Positions 52,121 through 60,393 are shown, numbered from the stretch's first letter. The stretch is 64,000 nt of DNA from Mucilaginibacter sp. (GCA_031292485.1 JARLHA010000040.1:1-64000), one strand, 5' to 3'. The notes: generated by a model not told the origin, from the letters alone. Numbers and translations are program-made.

Positions 52121-53539
52121 TCATGAACTATGAACGCTTCTCAAAACCAGCAATACCACATTTTCCACATGCTGCGTATGGGGGAACATATCTACCGGCT
52201 GAATTTTAACCGTATCGTATTTCTCCTTCAATACCAGCAAATCGCGGGCCTGGGTAGCTGCATTGCAGCTTACGTATACTATTTTTGGGGCTTCAATTTC
52301 CATCAGGCGGTTTACTACATCAGGGTGCATCCCCGCACGCGGCGGGTCGGTAATAATTACATCCGGTTTGCCATGTTCGGCCACAAAATCAGCCGCCAGC
52401 ACATCCTTCATATCACCCGCAAAGAATTTGGTATTGCTGATATTATTGATGGCAGAGTTGATCTTTGCATCTTCTATCGCCGAAGGCACATATTCAATAC
52501 CCACCACTTTTTTTACGCTGCGGGCAATAAAATTGGCAATCGTACCGGCACCGGTATACAAGTCATAAACCAGTTCGTCGCCTTTAAACCCTGCAAAATC
52601 ACGGGTAATCTCGTAAAGTTTTAAGGCTTGAATAGAGTTGGTTTGATAAAATGATTTTGGCCCGATCCGGAATTTAATACCTTCCATTTCCTCGTAAATA
52701 AATTCGGGGCCTCTGTAAGCGATCACTTCCTGGTCGAAAATGGTATCGTTCTTTTTTTGATTGATGATATACAGCAGGGAAGTTATTTCCGGGAATTCCC
52801 CGTTAATAAAGCCCATCAGTTGTTTGATTTCCTGTTCATCAGCAAAAGCAAAAACTACGATCACCATTGTTTCGCCTGTTGATGAGGTGCGGATAATGAG
52901 GTTGCGTAATGTGCCGCTATGTGCTTTCAGATCATAAAACCTATAGTCGTGTTTGATTACAAAATCCCGGATCCGGTTTCTCAGTGTGTTTGACGGTTCA
53001 GCCTGCAGCCAGCAATGGTGGATGTCGAGTATTTTGTCGAACCTTCCTGGAATATGGAAGCCCAGGGCATTCATGTTTAATGCTTCGTCTGTCCGGTTTT
53101 CGCCATCGTTCAGCCAGCGTTTGTTGCTGAAGGTGTATTCCAGCTTATTGCGGTAGTATTTGTCAGCAGGGGAGGGTACAATGGGCGCCATGCCATCTAC
53201 ATCTATTTTCGCTATCCTGGTTAAAGCATCAGCAACTGACTTTTGCTTGAATTTTAATTGCGCCGCATAAGTCATGTGCTGCCACTTGCAGCCGCCACAG
53301 GTGCCAAAATGTTCGCAAAAAGCTTCGGTACGGTATTCTGATGGTTTTTTAAGTTCGGTTATCTTGCCTTCGCCAAAGTTTTTTTTGCGGCGGTAAACTT
53401 CTACATCCGCAATATCTCCGGGCACGCCTTTATCCACGAATATTACAAAATCGTCAGATTTGGCTACACCTTTGCCCTCCTCGGCGATGTCAATTATCGT
53501 AATGTCTTCAAAAAAACGCTGTTTTGCTAGCTGGTTCAT
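52121..53539 (-). CDS. rlmD: 23S rRNA (uracil-5-)-methyltransferase RlmD
   Basis: The 472-residue protein has an N-terminal TRAM-like domain, the iron-sulfur site CEHFGTCGGCKWQHM at about 68-82, the SAM site LVYDLYTGAGTIANFIA, and DPPRAGMHPDVV plus IVYVSCNAATQARDL, whose Cys is the nucleophile. It methylates a uridine in 23S rRNA (U1939 type in E. coli). Related RlmCD/TrmA proteins cannot be fully excluded, but RlmD-like annotation is usual for this group. The start is the first Met of MNQLAKQRFFEDI. Confidence 0.88.
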   Translation of the reverse strand: MNQLAKQRFFEDITIIDIAEEGKGVAKSDDFVIFVDKGVPGDIADVEVYRRKKNFGEGKITELKKPSEYRTEAFCEHFGTCGGCKWQHMTYAAQLKFKQKSVADALTRIAKIDVDGMAPIVPSPADKYYRNKLEYTFSNKRWLNDGENRTDEALNMNALGFHIPGRFDKILDIHHCWLQAEPSNTLRNRIRDFVIKHDYRFYDLKAHSGTLRNLIIRTSSTGETMVIVVFAFADEQEIKQLMGFINGEFPEITSLLYIINQKKNDTIFDQEVIAYRGPEFIYEEMEGIKFRIGPKSFYQTNSIQALKLYEITRDFAGFKGDELVYDLYTGAGTIANFIARSVKKVVGIEYVPSAIEDAKINSAINNISNTKFFAGDMKDVLAADFVAEHGKPDVIITDPPRAGMHPDVVNRLMEIEAPKIVYVSCNAATQARDLLVLKEKYDTVKIQPVDMFPHTQHVENVVLLVLRSVHSS

Positions 53540-53767
53540 AAGCGCGCAAAGTTAACCGTATTTGTTGAAATGTTGTAAGGTTGGGAAGTTGAAATGTTGT
53601 TGTACAGGTTGGAGAAGTTGTAAACGTTGGAATATTGCACATCCCCCTTCCCCGCAGTATGTGTCCCCACATACTGCTATACTTAGACCGGATAATTTTG
53701 AGCGCACAATATGCCAACGGTTGATCATGGGGCGCAATCAACGCGGTGGAAAGTTAAAAATATGGCG
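53540..53767. repeat. Gap with GTTGTAAG array and a GTG-TCCC-CAC hairpin
   Basis: GTTGAAATGTTGTAAGGTTG and continuing steps at 53560-53636, then GCAGTATGTG-TCCC-CACATACTGC (53654-53677), a perfect 10-bp stem related to the hairpins at 26109 and 26160. No gene is seen. Confidence 0.7.
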
Positions 53768-53884
53768 CTAAATGAACATATTCACAACGGATGTCCAAAA
53801 ATCATCCGGTTCAATATCTTCAATTTCGTCCATATCAAACTGCTCCTCTATCATGTCTGAAAACTCAATTAATTCGCGGCTCAT
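53768..53884 (-). CDS. 38-residue acidic small protein
   Basis: ATG 53884-53882 to TAG 53770-53768 encodes MSRELIEFSDMIEEQFDMDE and continues IEDIEPDDFWTSVVNMFI. It is very acidic with a hydrophobic end. Codon choice is ordinary for the genome and the frame is clear of repeats. Function is unknown; it could be real. Confidence 0.45.
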   Translation of the reverse strand: MSRELIEFSDMIEEQFDMDEIEDIEPDDFWTSVVNMFI

Positions 53885-53993
53885 CTGGTAAATGCTTTAA
53901 TGTATACAAATTAAACTAAAAATATACCAAAAACCAAATCGGTATTGTGAAATATTTGTTAAATAATTCCTTAAGTTTTAATCAAAAGGCTCT

Positions 53994-54410
53994 TTATTCA
54001 TTTTCAGGCGACGGGCTAAATTTGTAAAACCAAACGCCCCAGGAGATGCAAATACAGTTACCGTACACGAGGGGGTTATAAAACAAGTCGTTTGTACCAA
54101 ACACCAAAGCAAATGTTGAAAGGGTTAGGATTATGCCAACAGCACAAATAAGCCATTTTGCTATATTGTCCTGGCGGCAAATTTTTTTTATCAGTGCGAT
54201 TATTAATACAAATACTACCCAGGTGAAGAAGGATAATATTAGGCCAATAATAATAATTGCAAAACAGTACATTATTACGTCACCATTATTGAACATCACC
54301 CACGCGTTTTTAGGATCTATTAAAATTGATATTAAAACAAATATGACCGGTGATAACAGTACACTGGTCAACCATATTTTTAAACTGTATAACAATGTGT
54401 TAATCTCCAT
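53994..54410 (-). CDS. Four-span membrane protein
   Basis: A 138-residue protein with four hydrophobic segments: KIWLTSVLLSPVIFVLISIL, VIMYCFAIIIIGLILSFFTW with VVFVLIIALI, WLICAVGIILTLSTFALVF, and a C-terminal YGNCICISWGVWFYKF. No known domain was recognised. It is the last of four co-oriented genes (55776 to 53994) and is AT-rich. Confidence 0.65.
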   Translation of the reverse strand: MEINTLLYSLKIWLTSVLLSPVIFVLISILIDPKNAWVMFNNGDVIMYCFAIIIIGLILSFFTWVVFVLIIALIKKICRQDNIAKWLICAVGIILTLSTFALVFGTNDLFYNPLVYGNCICISWGVWFYKFSPSPENE

Positions 54411-54468
54411 GATTTTATTAAAAGAAGGGCAGGCTGATTACCTTGTTTTCGGGTTTTTATGCCAAATA

Positions 54469-54654
54469 CTATACTGCCATTAAGCCAATAAAGAAAATTA
54501 AGACGATTATCAAATCCATGAATGCGATAAAAAACCACCACATAGCGTAAAATCGCCAGGTTATCGCATAAGTAGCGATCATAATTATTGCATTTGCAAT
54601 TGCCCGCTTTAAGGCTTTGCTTTTGGTGGTTTTATTCGTGTTATCACTTTCCAT
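54469..54654 (-). CDS. 61-residue membrane protein
   Basis: Started at MESDNTNKTTKSKALKR the protein has 61 residues with two hydrophobic segments (AIANAIIMIATYAITWRFYAM and WWFFIAFMDLIIVLIFFIGLM). Its ATG overlaps the stop of the preceding gene. It is unrecognised. A start further upstream would run into the previous gene. Confidence 0.62.
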   Translation of the reverse strand: MESDNTNKTTKSKALKRAIANAIIMIATYAITWRFYAMWWFFIAFMDLIIVLIFFIGLMAV

Positions 54655-55028
54655 TATTTCCCCCAAATAAAAAATCTTGTCATAACCCAAAGGATAAGTG
54701 AAATAGGCAATGTAAAGGAAAACCAATAACCTAATGCAAATAACCGTCGCCTGAATGGTTCACTATTGCTTTTGTTAAACAACAAATCAATTAACCACCC
54801 TGATGTATAAAAGACATTTGCCAAAACCATCATGAATCCATAGAAAATACCCTGGAACGCCATTTCGAATAGGGTTTCTTCAAACTCCGTATGCGGCGCT
54901 ATAAAGATGGGACCCAAGATGCAGTACAAGAGAAAGGCAATAAAACCAGACAAAATTAGTCCTTTGTTATATTTGCCTCTTTTTAACCACCACCATTTTC
55001 TGGCATTTAATTTTTCTTCAGTATTCAT
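54654..55028 (-). CDS. Three-span membrane protein
   Basis: A 124-residue protein: basic N-terminus (KLNARKWWWLKRGKYNKG), then GLILSGFIAFLLYCILGPIFI, MAFQGIFYGFMMVLANVFYTSGW and LGYWFSFTLPISLILWVMT. It is unrecognised. It overlaps the end of the ferritin-like gene by 11 bases and the start of the 61-residue gene, so these were translated together. Confidence 0.65.
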   Translation of the reverse strand: MNTEEKLNARKWWWLKRGKYNKGLILSGFIAFLLYCILGPIFIAPHTEFEETLFEMAFQGIFYGFMMVLANVFYTSGWLIDLLFNKSNSEPFRRRLFALGYWFSFTLPISLILWVMTRFFIWGK

Positions 55029-55776
55029 AGTTGAGGTTTACTTGGGGATTTTGCCAGATGAACGGTGCTTTTATTATGCCTTTGATAGTCTTGTTATATT
55101 TATAAACCATTTTGAAATTGTACTTTTTATAGGATAGGCCCCCGGCTTTAAATAGCTTGGAATGTGCAAACCATACCAGTTGGGAGACGAGAAAAAAGAA
55201 TAGTTTGTATGCGGGCTGTCGCCATCTTTTAGAAAATGGACTTTTATTTTCATACAATATAGTGAGTCTTTCCGTTTGAAAGTGGATATGTTGGGCTTCA
55301 TCGATCAATATATCTGTACATATTTCTTTTAATAGCTTGCAGCACGTTGCATTTTTAAGCGATTGATAAAAAAGCTGAGCGGTGCTTTCAACTACTAATA
55401 CAGCAAGTGTCCATAACTCCATATTAGTGTTGAAATATCTTATTTTCCTGAATAAGGTATCGCCCCAGTTTTGTTTAATACGGGGTTCACCAATTTTGTC
55501 GAGGTATTTGCCCAGGTTGTTCCCGTGCTTCTGCTCCTCCTTTATAAAAAGCTTAACGGCCATAAGATATTGCGGGTCGCCGATTTTTAATGCATATTTT
55601 TGGGAAGCAGCAATTAGATGCGTCCCTTCCGAGGTCTCGCCCAACTGCCAGGCTTGCATTGATGGAAGAATCTTGCGAAGTTCCTTTTGGTTTATATGAG
55701 GTTTGGTGTCCCAGTTAACCCTTTTTTGAAGGGCATTTTCATTGAAGTGCGTAATCCACTGGTTTGTAGTTTTCAT
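55018..55776 (-). CDS. Ferritin-like diiron protein
   Basis: A 252-residue protein with a ferritin-like four-helix pattern: Glu in WQLGETSEGTHLIA at about 45, E-x-x-H in FIKEEQKHG at about 79-82, Glu in LAVLVVESTAQLFY at about 128, and E-x-x-H in ILIDEAQHIHFQTERL at about 157-160. This spacing supplies a diiron site as in AurF-like and other ferritin-like oxygenases. A hydrophobic segment (KLFFFLVSQLVWFAH) follows, perhaps a membrane contact. The reaction is unknown. It leads a run of three small membrane genes. Confidence 0.68.
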   Translation of the reverse strand: MKTTNQWITHFNENALQKRVNWDTKPHINQKELRKILPSMQAWQLGETSEGTHLIAASQKYALKIGDPQYLMAVKLFIKEEQKHGNNLGKYLDKIGEPRIKQNWGDTLFRKIRYFNTNMELWTLAVLVVESTAQLFYQSLKNATCCKLLKEICTDILIDEAQHIHFQTERLTILYENKSPFSKRWRQPAYKLFFFLVSQLVWFAHSKLFKAGGLSYKKYNFKMVYKYNKTIKGIIKAPFIWQNPQVNLNYEY

Positions 55777-55836
55777 GATTTCTATTTATTAAAAGTACTT
55801 TGTATTTCAAAGTGTTTGGATAAAAAAATTTACGGG

Positions 55837-56046
55837 TTAATTATTCACGGTTTTTTGAGATGCTTTCCTGAGCAGGAGGATGCTGTTTACAGACAATAGT
55901 CCAATCAGTCCGATAGCGGATAATTTCTCAGGCAGCGTACCCTGGAAGCCTTCGTCCATGGCGTTGAATAAGATCCATAAAATAAATAAGATATTGCCGC
56001 CTATCGCGGCGTATCTTAATAAGGTAATGAGTGGTTTGGTTTCCAT
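55837..56046 (-). CDS. 69-residue membrane protein
   Basis: Two hydrophobic segments (LLRYAAIGGNILFILWILFNAM and LSAIGLIGLLSVNSILLLR) with a KASQKTVNN tail. It directly follows the winged-helix regulator gene by one base. Probably the last gene of the 56985-55837 operon. No family was recognised. Confidence 0.65.
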   Translation of the reverse strand: METKPLITLLRYAAIGGNILFILWILFNAMDEGFQGTLPEKLSAIGLIGLLSVNSILLLRKASQKTVNN

Positions 56047-56047
56047 A

Positions 56048-56353
56048 TTAATTTGATTTTTGTTGTTGAATTAATTTCTCCAAAGCATCCAGATGCTGTT
56101 TAAAAGCAGTTTTTCCTTTTTCGGTAGCCTCGTAGGTAGTATTTGGTTTCCGGCCCAAAAAGGTTTTATGCACCAGGATATATTCTTCCTTTTCCAATCC
56201 CTTCAGGTGCGACGCCAGGTTGCCGTCAGTGGTATCCAGCAGTTCCTTTAACGAATTAAAGTCGTACCGGTCGTTTACCATCAGCACACTCATGATCTGC
56301 AGCCTTAAGCGGTTCTCAAAAGCTTTATCTAATTTTTCAAAGGGGACTTTCAC
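56048..56353 (-). CDS. Winged-helix transcriptional regulator
   Basis: A 101-residue protein: FEKLDKAFENRLRLQIMSVLM, then NSLKELLDTTDGNLASHLKGLEKEEYILVHKTFLGRKPNTTYEATEKG. This is the MarR/PadR-like winged helix seen in COG1846/DUF-type small regulators: recognition helix DGNLASHLKGLE and wing GRKPNTTY. It likely controls its own operon. It overlaps the membrane gene upstream by four bases. Confidence 0.83.
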   Translation of the reverse strand: MKVPFEKLDKAFENRLRLQIMSVLMVNDRYDFNSLKELLDTTDGNLASHLKGLEKEEYILVHKTFLGRKPNTTYEATEKGKTAFKQHLDALEKLIQQQKSN

Positions 56354-56985
56354 CTGTCGTATTTAAAGTACATCATGCTGCCGTATACAATGTGCAGCAC
56401 ACCAAAACCAATCGCCCAAAATAACAAACCATAGCCGGGTAAACAAGCGGCAATTAAACCCAGTACAATTTCACAAATGCCCAGGTAGCGCACATCTTTA
56501 TAAGTAAAATTGCTCGCCCCAACCAAAGCAAGTCCGTAAAAAATAAGCGATGCCGGCGATACAATGCCGTAATAGCTGCGAAATAACAATATCAGGATAA
56601 GTAGTCCTCCGCTGATAAGCGGTAGAGCCATGTTGAATAGCAAAGAGCGGCTTGTATTTCCCCAGATAGGTTGCCCTTTCTTTTTGGCTTTGCGGGCGGT
56701 TAAAATAAAGCCCGTTAAAAGAGAGGCCAATAAAACTGCAAGTGCAATTAGTAATAAAGTGAACAATAGGAATGAATCTTCTATATTTTCAATAATCCGA
56801 AAATGCGGGTTAAAACGGTGTGTTCCTATCCCGATGTATAGTTCATAATATGCTACCCCCGCACCAATTAATGCATAAATCCCCGCCAGTATCCCCGATA
56901 ACCCGCTGAGGGATATAAATTTTGAGGATCGCTCCATCAGGCTGCGGATAGAGGCAAGGTCGTCCTGTATTTGTTTTTCTTCCAC
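56350..56985 (-). CDS. Multi-span membrane protein with winged-helix partner
   Basis: A 211-residue protein with about six spans: an N-terminal soluble helix IQDDLASIRSLMERSSKF, then FISLSGLSGILAGIYALIGAGVAYY and further hydrophobic segments. The partner regulator begins inside its stop. Small membrane proteins with this start are often paired with PadR-like regulators in Bacteroidota. Function is unknown. Confidence 0.68.
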   Translation of the reverse strand: MEEKQIQDDLASIRSLMERSSKFISLSGLSGILAGIYALIGAGVAYYELYIGIGTHRFNPHFRIIENIEDSFLLFTLLLIALAVLLASLLTGFILTARKAKKKGQPIWGNTSRSLLFNMALPLISGGLLILILLFRSYYGIVSPASLIFYGLALVGASNFTYKDVRYLGICEIVLGLIAACLPGYGLLFWAIGFGVLHIVYGSMMYFKYDR

Positions 56986-57071
56986 TTAAAAGTACTTTGT
57001 TTGTCAAAGTAAATTATTATATCTTTGATTTCAAAATATTTAGTGAAATATATTTTTTTTAAAGATCGGAT

Positions 57072-57416
57072 ATGAAAACCCTGGCCGCAAAATTATTGAT
57101 CCTGGTGGCAGCCATCGGGTTAAGCTTTCTTTCCAACTATTTTATAAAAGGCTGGTATAATATTATCCCATGGGCAATTGGGGCGCTGTTTATCGGCTAT
57201 TTTAGCGGGAGCCGCCGTACTGTAATTATTAACGGGGCTATGTTCGGGTATGTTTTATTCCTGATTTATATTTTATTGGGGTATAGCGGCAAAACGGATA
57301 CGGGTAGCATCATTAAATTTATAGCTTTTAATGTTTTGTTTAGCCTCGTTGGCGCAATCGCCGGGGTGATCGGGGCTTTTATTGGGAATTGGTTGAAAAG
57401 GAAGTTTGCCAAGTAA
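57072..57416 (+). CDS. Membrane protein of unknown function
   Basis: A 114-residue protein with four predicted spans: LLILVAAIGLSFLSNYFI, IIPWAIGALFIGYFSG, GAMFGYVLFLIYILLGY and FIAFNVLFSLVGAIAGVIGAFIGNWL. No soluble domain. It is divergent from the 56985 operon. It is unrecognised. Confidence 0.68.
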   Translation: MKTLAAKLLILVAAIGLSFLSNYFIKGWYNIIPWAIGALFIGYFSGSRRTVIINGAMFGYVLFLIYILLGYSGKTDTGSIIKFIAFNVLFSLVGAIAGVIGAFIGNWLKRKFAK

Positions 57417-57538
57417 TAACCCGTGTTGTCATTGCGGGGCACGAAGCAATCGCGAACTACGTTTTTGTGGCGATGCATGGTCGTAGTGCGTAGTTCGCGA
57501 TTGCCACGCTACGCTTGCAATGATAAATTTTTAGTAAA
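57417..57538. repeat. CATTGCGGGGCACGAAGCAATC-type inverted repeat
   Basis: TTGTCATTGCGGGGCACGAAG (57424 on) faces GCTACGCTTGCAATGATAA (to 57527), with AATCGCGAACTACG and CGTAGTTCGCGATT inside as perfect 14-bp arms. This class of element is seen in many bacterial genomes. Confidence 0.75.
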
Positions 57539-58120
57539 TCAAATCGTTATTGCCGCCTTTACCAGATAAGGCAGTATATCTTTCTGAAAGGAAACAAAAT
57601 TCTTCCGCACATCCGAATCACTTACCGAGGTAAATGCAAAACTGAATACAATACTTTTGCTGCACTTGATCAGAAAGTGCAGGCGTTTTAAATAATTTTC
57701 CTGTTTACGCAGGCCGCTTAACTGGCTAAAGGCGTTTACCAGCATTTCTTCCAGTTCGTTGGATAGGTTTTTAAGGAAAGCCTGTGAATTGGCCGATTCG
57801 CGGATGAAATCCCAGCCGATAAACTCATTGCATACGGTGTAGCTGAGGCGGCATGTTTTCATGATGAGGGTATTTAAATGCGCCTCTTCATCATCCTCGT
57901 GCGTGTTGCTATGGATCAGGTCGTTAACACTTACCTTGATATAATCCATCAGCAGGGAGTGCAAAACATCTTCCTTACTCTCGAAATACTTATAAATAGT
58001 GGCTTTGGCGATTTTTGCCTTTTTGGCAATTTCGTTAACACTGGTTTTGTGATAACCAAACTTGCGAAACAGTTCCTGCGCGGCCCGCTTTATACTTTCT
58101 TTTATTTTGTCAGCTTCCAT
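57539..58120 (-). CDS. TetR-family transcriptional regulator
   Basis: A 193-residue protein with an N-terminal helix-turn-helix: IKESIKRAAQELFRKFGYHKTSVNEIAKKAKIAKATIYKYFESKEDVLHSL at about 6-56, with recognition helix AKATIYKYF. The C-terminal ligand domain is helical. No regulated gene is adjacent in an obvious way; the membrane gene at 57072 is convergent. Confidence 0.9.
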   Translation of the reverse strand: MEADKIKESIKRAAQELFRKFGYHKTSVNEIAKKAKIAKATIYKYFESKEDVLHSLLMDYIKVSVNDLIHSNTHEDDEEAHLNTLIMKTCRLSYTVCNEFIGWDFIRESANSQAFLKNLSNELEEMLVNAFSQLSGLRKQENYLKRLHFLIKCSKSIVFSFAFTSVSDSDVRKNFVSFQKDILPYLVKAAITI

Positions 58121-58262
58121 GTATCAATTCGATACAAATATCTAAATTTTAATGAGAATAGTGAGCAGGTGAGTTGTGAGAGGTGAATAGTGAGTGTTGG
58201 ATGATGAATAATGAGTAGTAAATAGCTAATTACTGACTACTCACCATTCACCACTCACCAAT
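58121..58262. repeat. Facing GTGAGTAG/CTCACCATTC arrays
   Basis: GAGTTGTGAGAGGTGAATAG and further steps at 58163-58225 face GACTACTCACCATTCACCAC at 58233-58262 (7-8 bp steps). They would pair as a hairpin downstream of the Rieske-like gene. The same family is at 38404. Confidence 0.65.
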
Positions 58263-58676
58263 TCAATTTGATACAAATATTTCAAAATTACTTACATCAA
58301 TACTATAGGCTTTAAGCGAGGTTACCGCGGGTGCTTTAACCGGGTTCCCGCTGGAGAGGGCCCATTTGCCTCCGCTGCAGGGGTCGGTAACAGTAAAGTT
58401 TCCGGCATCAAGGGTAACGGCGCAAAGCTTTGAAGGATCAACGGTACTGCAGCGGTCGTACGCGGCGTAACTGCCATCCGCTTCGCGGTATAAAATCAGC
58501 CCGGCAACGCCATAGCCATTTACCAGCACCGCACCGCCGGGAACATTCAGCGCGCTAAAGCGTGGGTCGGTGGTTGCCGCCTGGAAATTTACGGCAACGT
58601 TTGGTATAACGCTCCCGCTTTTTACACACGAAAGGCAGCTTATTGCAATAGCGGAAAGCAGGATCCATTTCCTCAT
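58263..58676 (-). CDS. Rieske-like lipoprotein lacking the usual cluster ligands
   Basis: A 137-residue protein with a lipoprotein signal (MRKWILLSAIAISCLSC, lipobox Cys17). The body follows the Rieske fold order: GLILYREADGSYAAYDRCSTVDPSKLCAVTLDAG, then VTDPCSGGKWALSSGNPVKAPAVTSLKAYSI. Where active proteins have C-x-H and C-x2-H, here there are Cys without the His partners (DRC, DPCSGGKW), so a 2Fe-2S cluster is unlikely. Such degenerate Rieske-like lipoproteins occur in Bacteroidota; function is unknown. It overlaps the pheS stop by four bases. Confidence 0.65.
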   Translation of the reverse strand: MRKWILLSAIAISCLSCVKSGSVIPNVAVNFQAATTDPRFSALNVPGGAVLVNGYGVAGLILYREADGSYAAYDRCSTVDPSKLCAVTLDAGNFTVTDPCSGGKWALSSGNPVKAPAVTSLKAYSIDVSNFEIFVSN

Positions 58677-59707
58677 ATGATCTCAGTTTTAAATTGCTTT
58701 AAAAAACGCACATCGTTCTCTGAGAATAAACGCAGATCGCGTATCACATATTTTAAGTTGGCAATTCTTTCTATCCCCATACCGAACGCGAAGCCGGTGT
58801 ATTTTTTGCTGTCGATATTGCAGTTCTCCAAAACGTTAGGGTCAACCATGCCGCAGCCCAATATCTCCACCCAGCCGGTGTATTTGCACATATTACAGCC
58901 AGCGCCTTTGCAAATGGTGCAGGAGATGTCCATTTCGGCCGAGGGCTCGGTAAAAGGAAAATAGGACGGTCTGAAACGTACTTTAAAATCGGCGCCGTAA
59001 AGTTCCTGTACAAAATGGTAAAGGGTTTGTTTCAAATCTGCGAATGATACGTTTTCATCAATATACAAACCTTCCACCTGATGAAAAAAACAATGTGCAC
59101 GGGCCGAAATAGCCTCGTTACGGTATACCCGCCCGGGCATTATCGCACGGAATGGCGGCTTCCCATTTTCCATCATCCGTACCTGTACCGATGAAGTATG
59201 GGTACGCAGCGCAATGTCGTCCTTACCACTGTTCTTTTTAATAAAAAAGGTATCCTGCATATCCCGCGCCGGATGTTCCTCGGGGAAGTTCAAAGCAGAG
59301 AAGTTATGCCAGTCATCTTCAATTTCGGGCCCTTCAGCCACTACGAAACCTAACCTTTTAAAGATATCAATAATCTCCAATCTCACCAAGGATAAGGGAT
59401 GACGTGAACCGGTGTTAAACCCATCACCCGGGAGCGTAAGGTCAAGTCCTAAGTCCCGAGTCTTAAGTCCTGAGTCAAAAGTTTCCTTTACTTCATTGTA
59501 TTTTGCTTCGGCCAGCTGTTTAAACTGGTTTAAAACTTTGCCAAACGTACGTTTTTCTTCAGGGCCAACGGTTTTAAATTGCTCAAAAAGGTCTTTGATA
59601 ATTCCTTTGGTGCCTAAAAATTTAATGCGGAAGGTTTCCAGTTCATCAGCATTAGCCGGTGAAAAAGTGTTGATCTCTGTAGTATATTGGTCTATTTGAG
59701 CTTGCAT
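58673..59707 (-). CDS. pheS: Phenylalanine-tRNA ligase alpha subunit
   Basis: The 344-residue protein has the class II motifs: GSRHPLSLVRLEI, FPEEHPARDMQDTFFI, MPGRVYRNEAISARAHCFFHQVEG (motif 2), and CGMVDPNVL with FGMGIERIANLKY (motif 3). It charges tRNA-Phe together with PheT. The linker at residues 78-90 (DSGLKTRDLGLDL) is encoded by a GAGTC-type degenerate 7-bp array (59444-59482) and appears to be a repeat that entered the gene in frame. pheT is not in the window. Confidence 0.95.
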   Translation of the reverse strand: MQAQIDQYTTEINTFSPANADELETFRIKFLGTKGIIKDLFEQFKTVGPEEKRTFGKVLNQFKQLAEAKYNEVKETFDSGLKTRDLGLDLTLPGDGFNTGSRHPLSLVRLEIIDIFKRLGFVVAEGPEIEDDWHNFSALNFPEEHPARDMQDTFFIKKNSGKDDIALRTHTSSVQVRMMENGKPPFRAIMPGRVYRNEAISARAHCFFHQVEGLYIDENVSFADLKQTLYHFVQELYGADFKVRFRPSYFPFTEPSAEMDISCTICKGAGCNMCKYTGWVEILGCGMVDPNVLENCNIDSKKYTGFAFGMGIERIANLKYVIRDLRLFSENDVRFLKQFKTEII

Positions 59708-60118
59708 TTATAATGTTCTTAAGAATTGTTCGGCTGTTAAAACCGGTATGGTTGAATGTTTGTAATCTTTTGTATTTCGGGTGACGATAAAATCAGCATT
59801 GGCGCTTACTGCAGTATAATGTTGAACAGCATCTTCAAAATCAACAATATTTGATCCTAAAGCTTTTTCGATGATCGATAACCCTTCACTTATAATATTA
59901 ATTTTGTTTGATAAAAGTTTTATTGATGCCCTGGCAGCTTTTTCGCCAACAGTTTTTTTCGCGATGTAATGAACGTTTAATAGTGAATGTACAGAAGTAC
60001 ATCCGGAATATTCCGTTTCATCGATCAGGAAAAATAAACCTAAAGCCCATTCATAAAACGGATATCGTTTCAAAATCAAATCAAGCAGTATATCTGAGTC
60101 AATAAATATTGATCTCAT
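59708..60118 (-). CDS. VapC-like PIN-domain toxin
   Basis: A 136-residue protein: SIFIDSDILLDLILKRYPFYEW (first Asp of the PIN site), SIIEKALGSNIVDFEDAVQHYTAVSANADFIVTRNTKDY (Glu and paired Asp). The four acidic residues of the active site are all present, so it should be a functional RNase toxin. Its start overlaps the antitoxin stop by four bases. Its stop is directly before the pheS start (59707), with no gap. Confidence 0.85.
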   Translation of the reverse strand: MRSIFIDSDILLDLILKRYPFYEWALGLFFLIDETEYSGCTSVHSLLNVHYIAKKTVGEKAARASIKLLSNKINIISEGLSIIEKALGSNIVDFEDAVQHYTAVSANADFIVTRNTKDYKHSTIPVLTAEQFLRTL

Positions 60119-60393
60119 ACGCCGTACTTTTCTTCGAGGTGTTTGTGATATTCCGCTTTGTGATCAAAATCAGGAGTCGGTTTACTTACTATTGAAAGCT
60201 GTTTTATCCAATCGGGTATTTCTGTATTTCTGATTTTTTCCAAAACAGGATCTTTTGTCCTTTTTTCGGTTTCAACTGCTGTTATCAAATTTTTAAACAA
60301 TTTTGAAACGCTCATATTGCTTTCAGAAGCTATTCTTTTTGCAGTCTGAATGGTGTCTTCATCCATGCTTAAAGTAAGTTTAATAGTTGCCAT
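60115..60393 (-). CDS. Ribbon-helix-helix antitoxin (DUF6364-like)
   Basis: A 92-residue protein: ATIKLTLSMDEDTIQTAKRIASESNMSVSKLFKNLI, a ribbon-helix-helix DNA-binding start, then an extended C-terminal half (KRTKDPVLEKIRNTEIPDWIKQL, HKAEYHKHLEEKYGV) that would bind the toxin. It is the partner of the PIN protein at 59708. Confidence 0.85.
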   Translation of the reverse strand: MATIKLTLSMDEDTIQTAKRIASESNMSVSKLFKNLITAVETEKRTKDPVLEKIRNTEIPDWIKQLSIVSKPTPDFDHKAEYHKHLEEKYGV

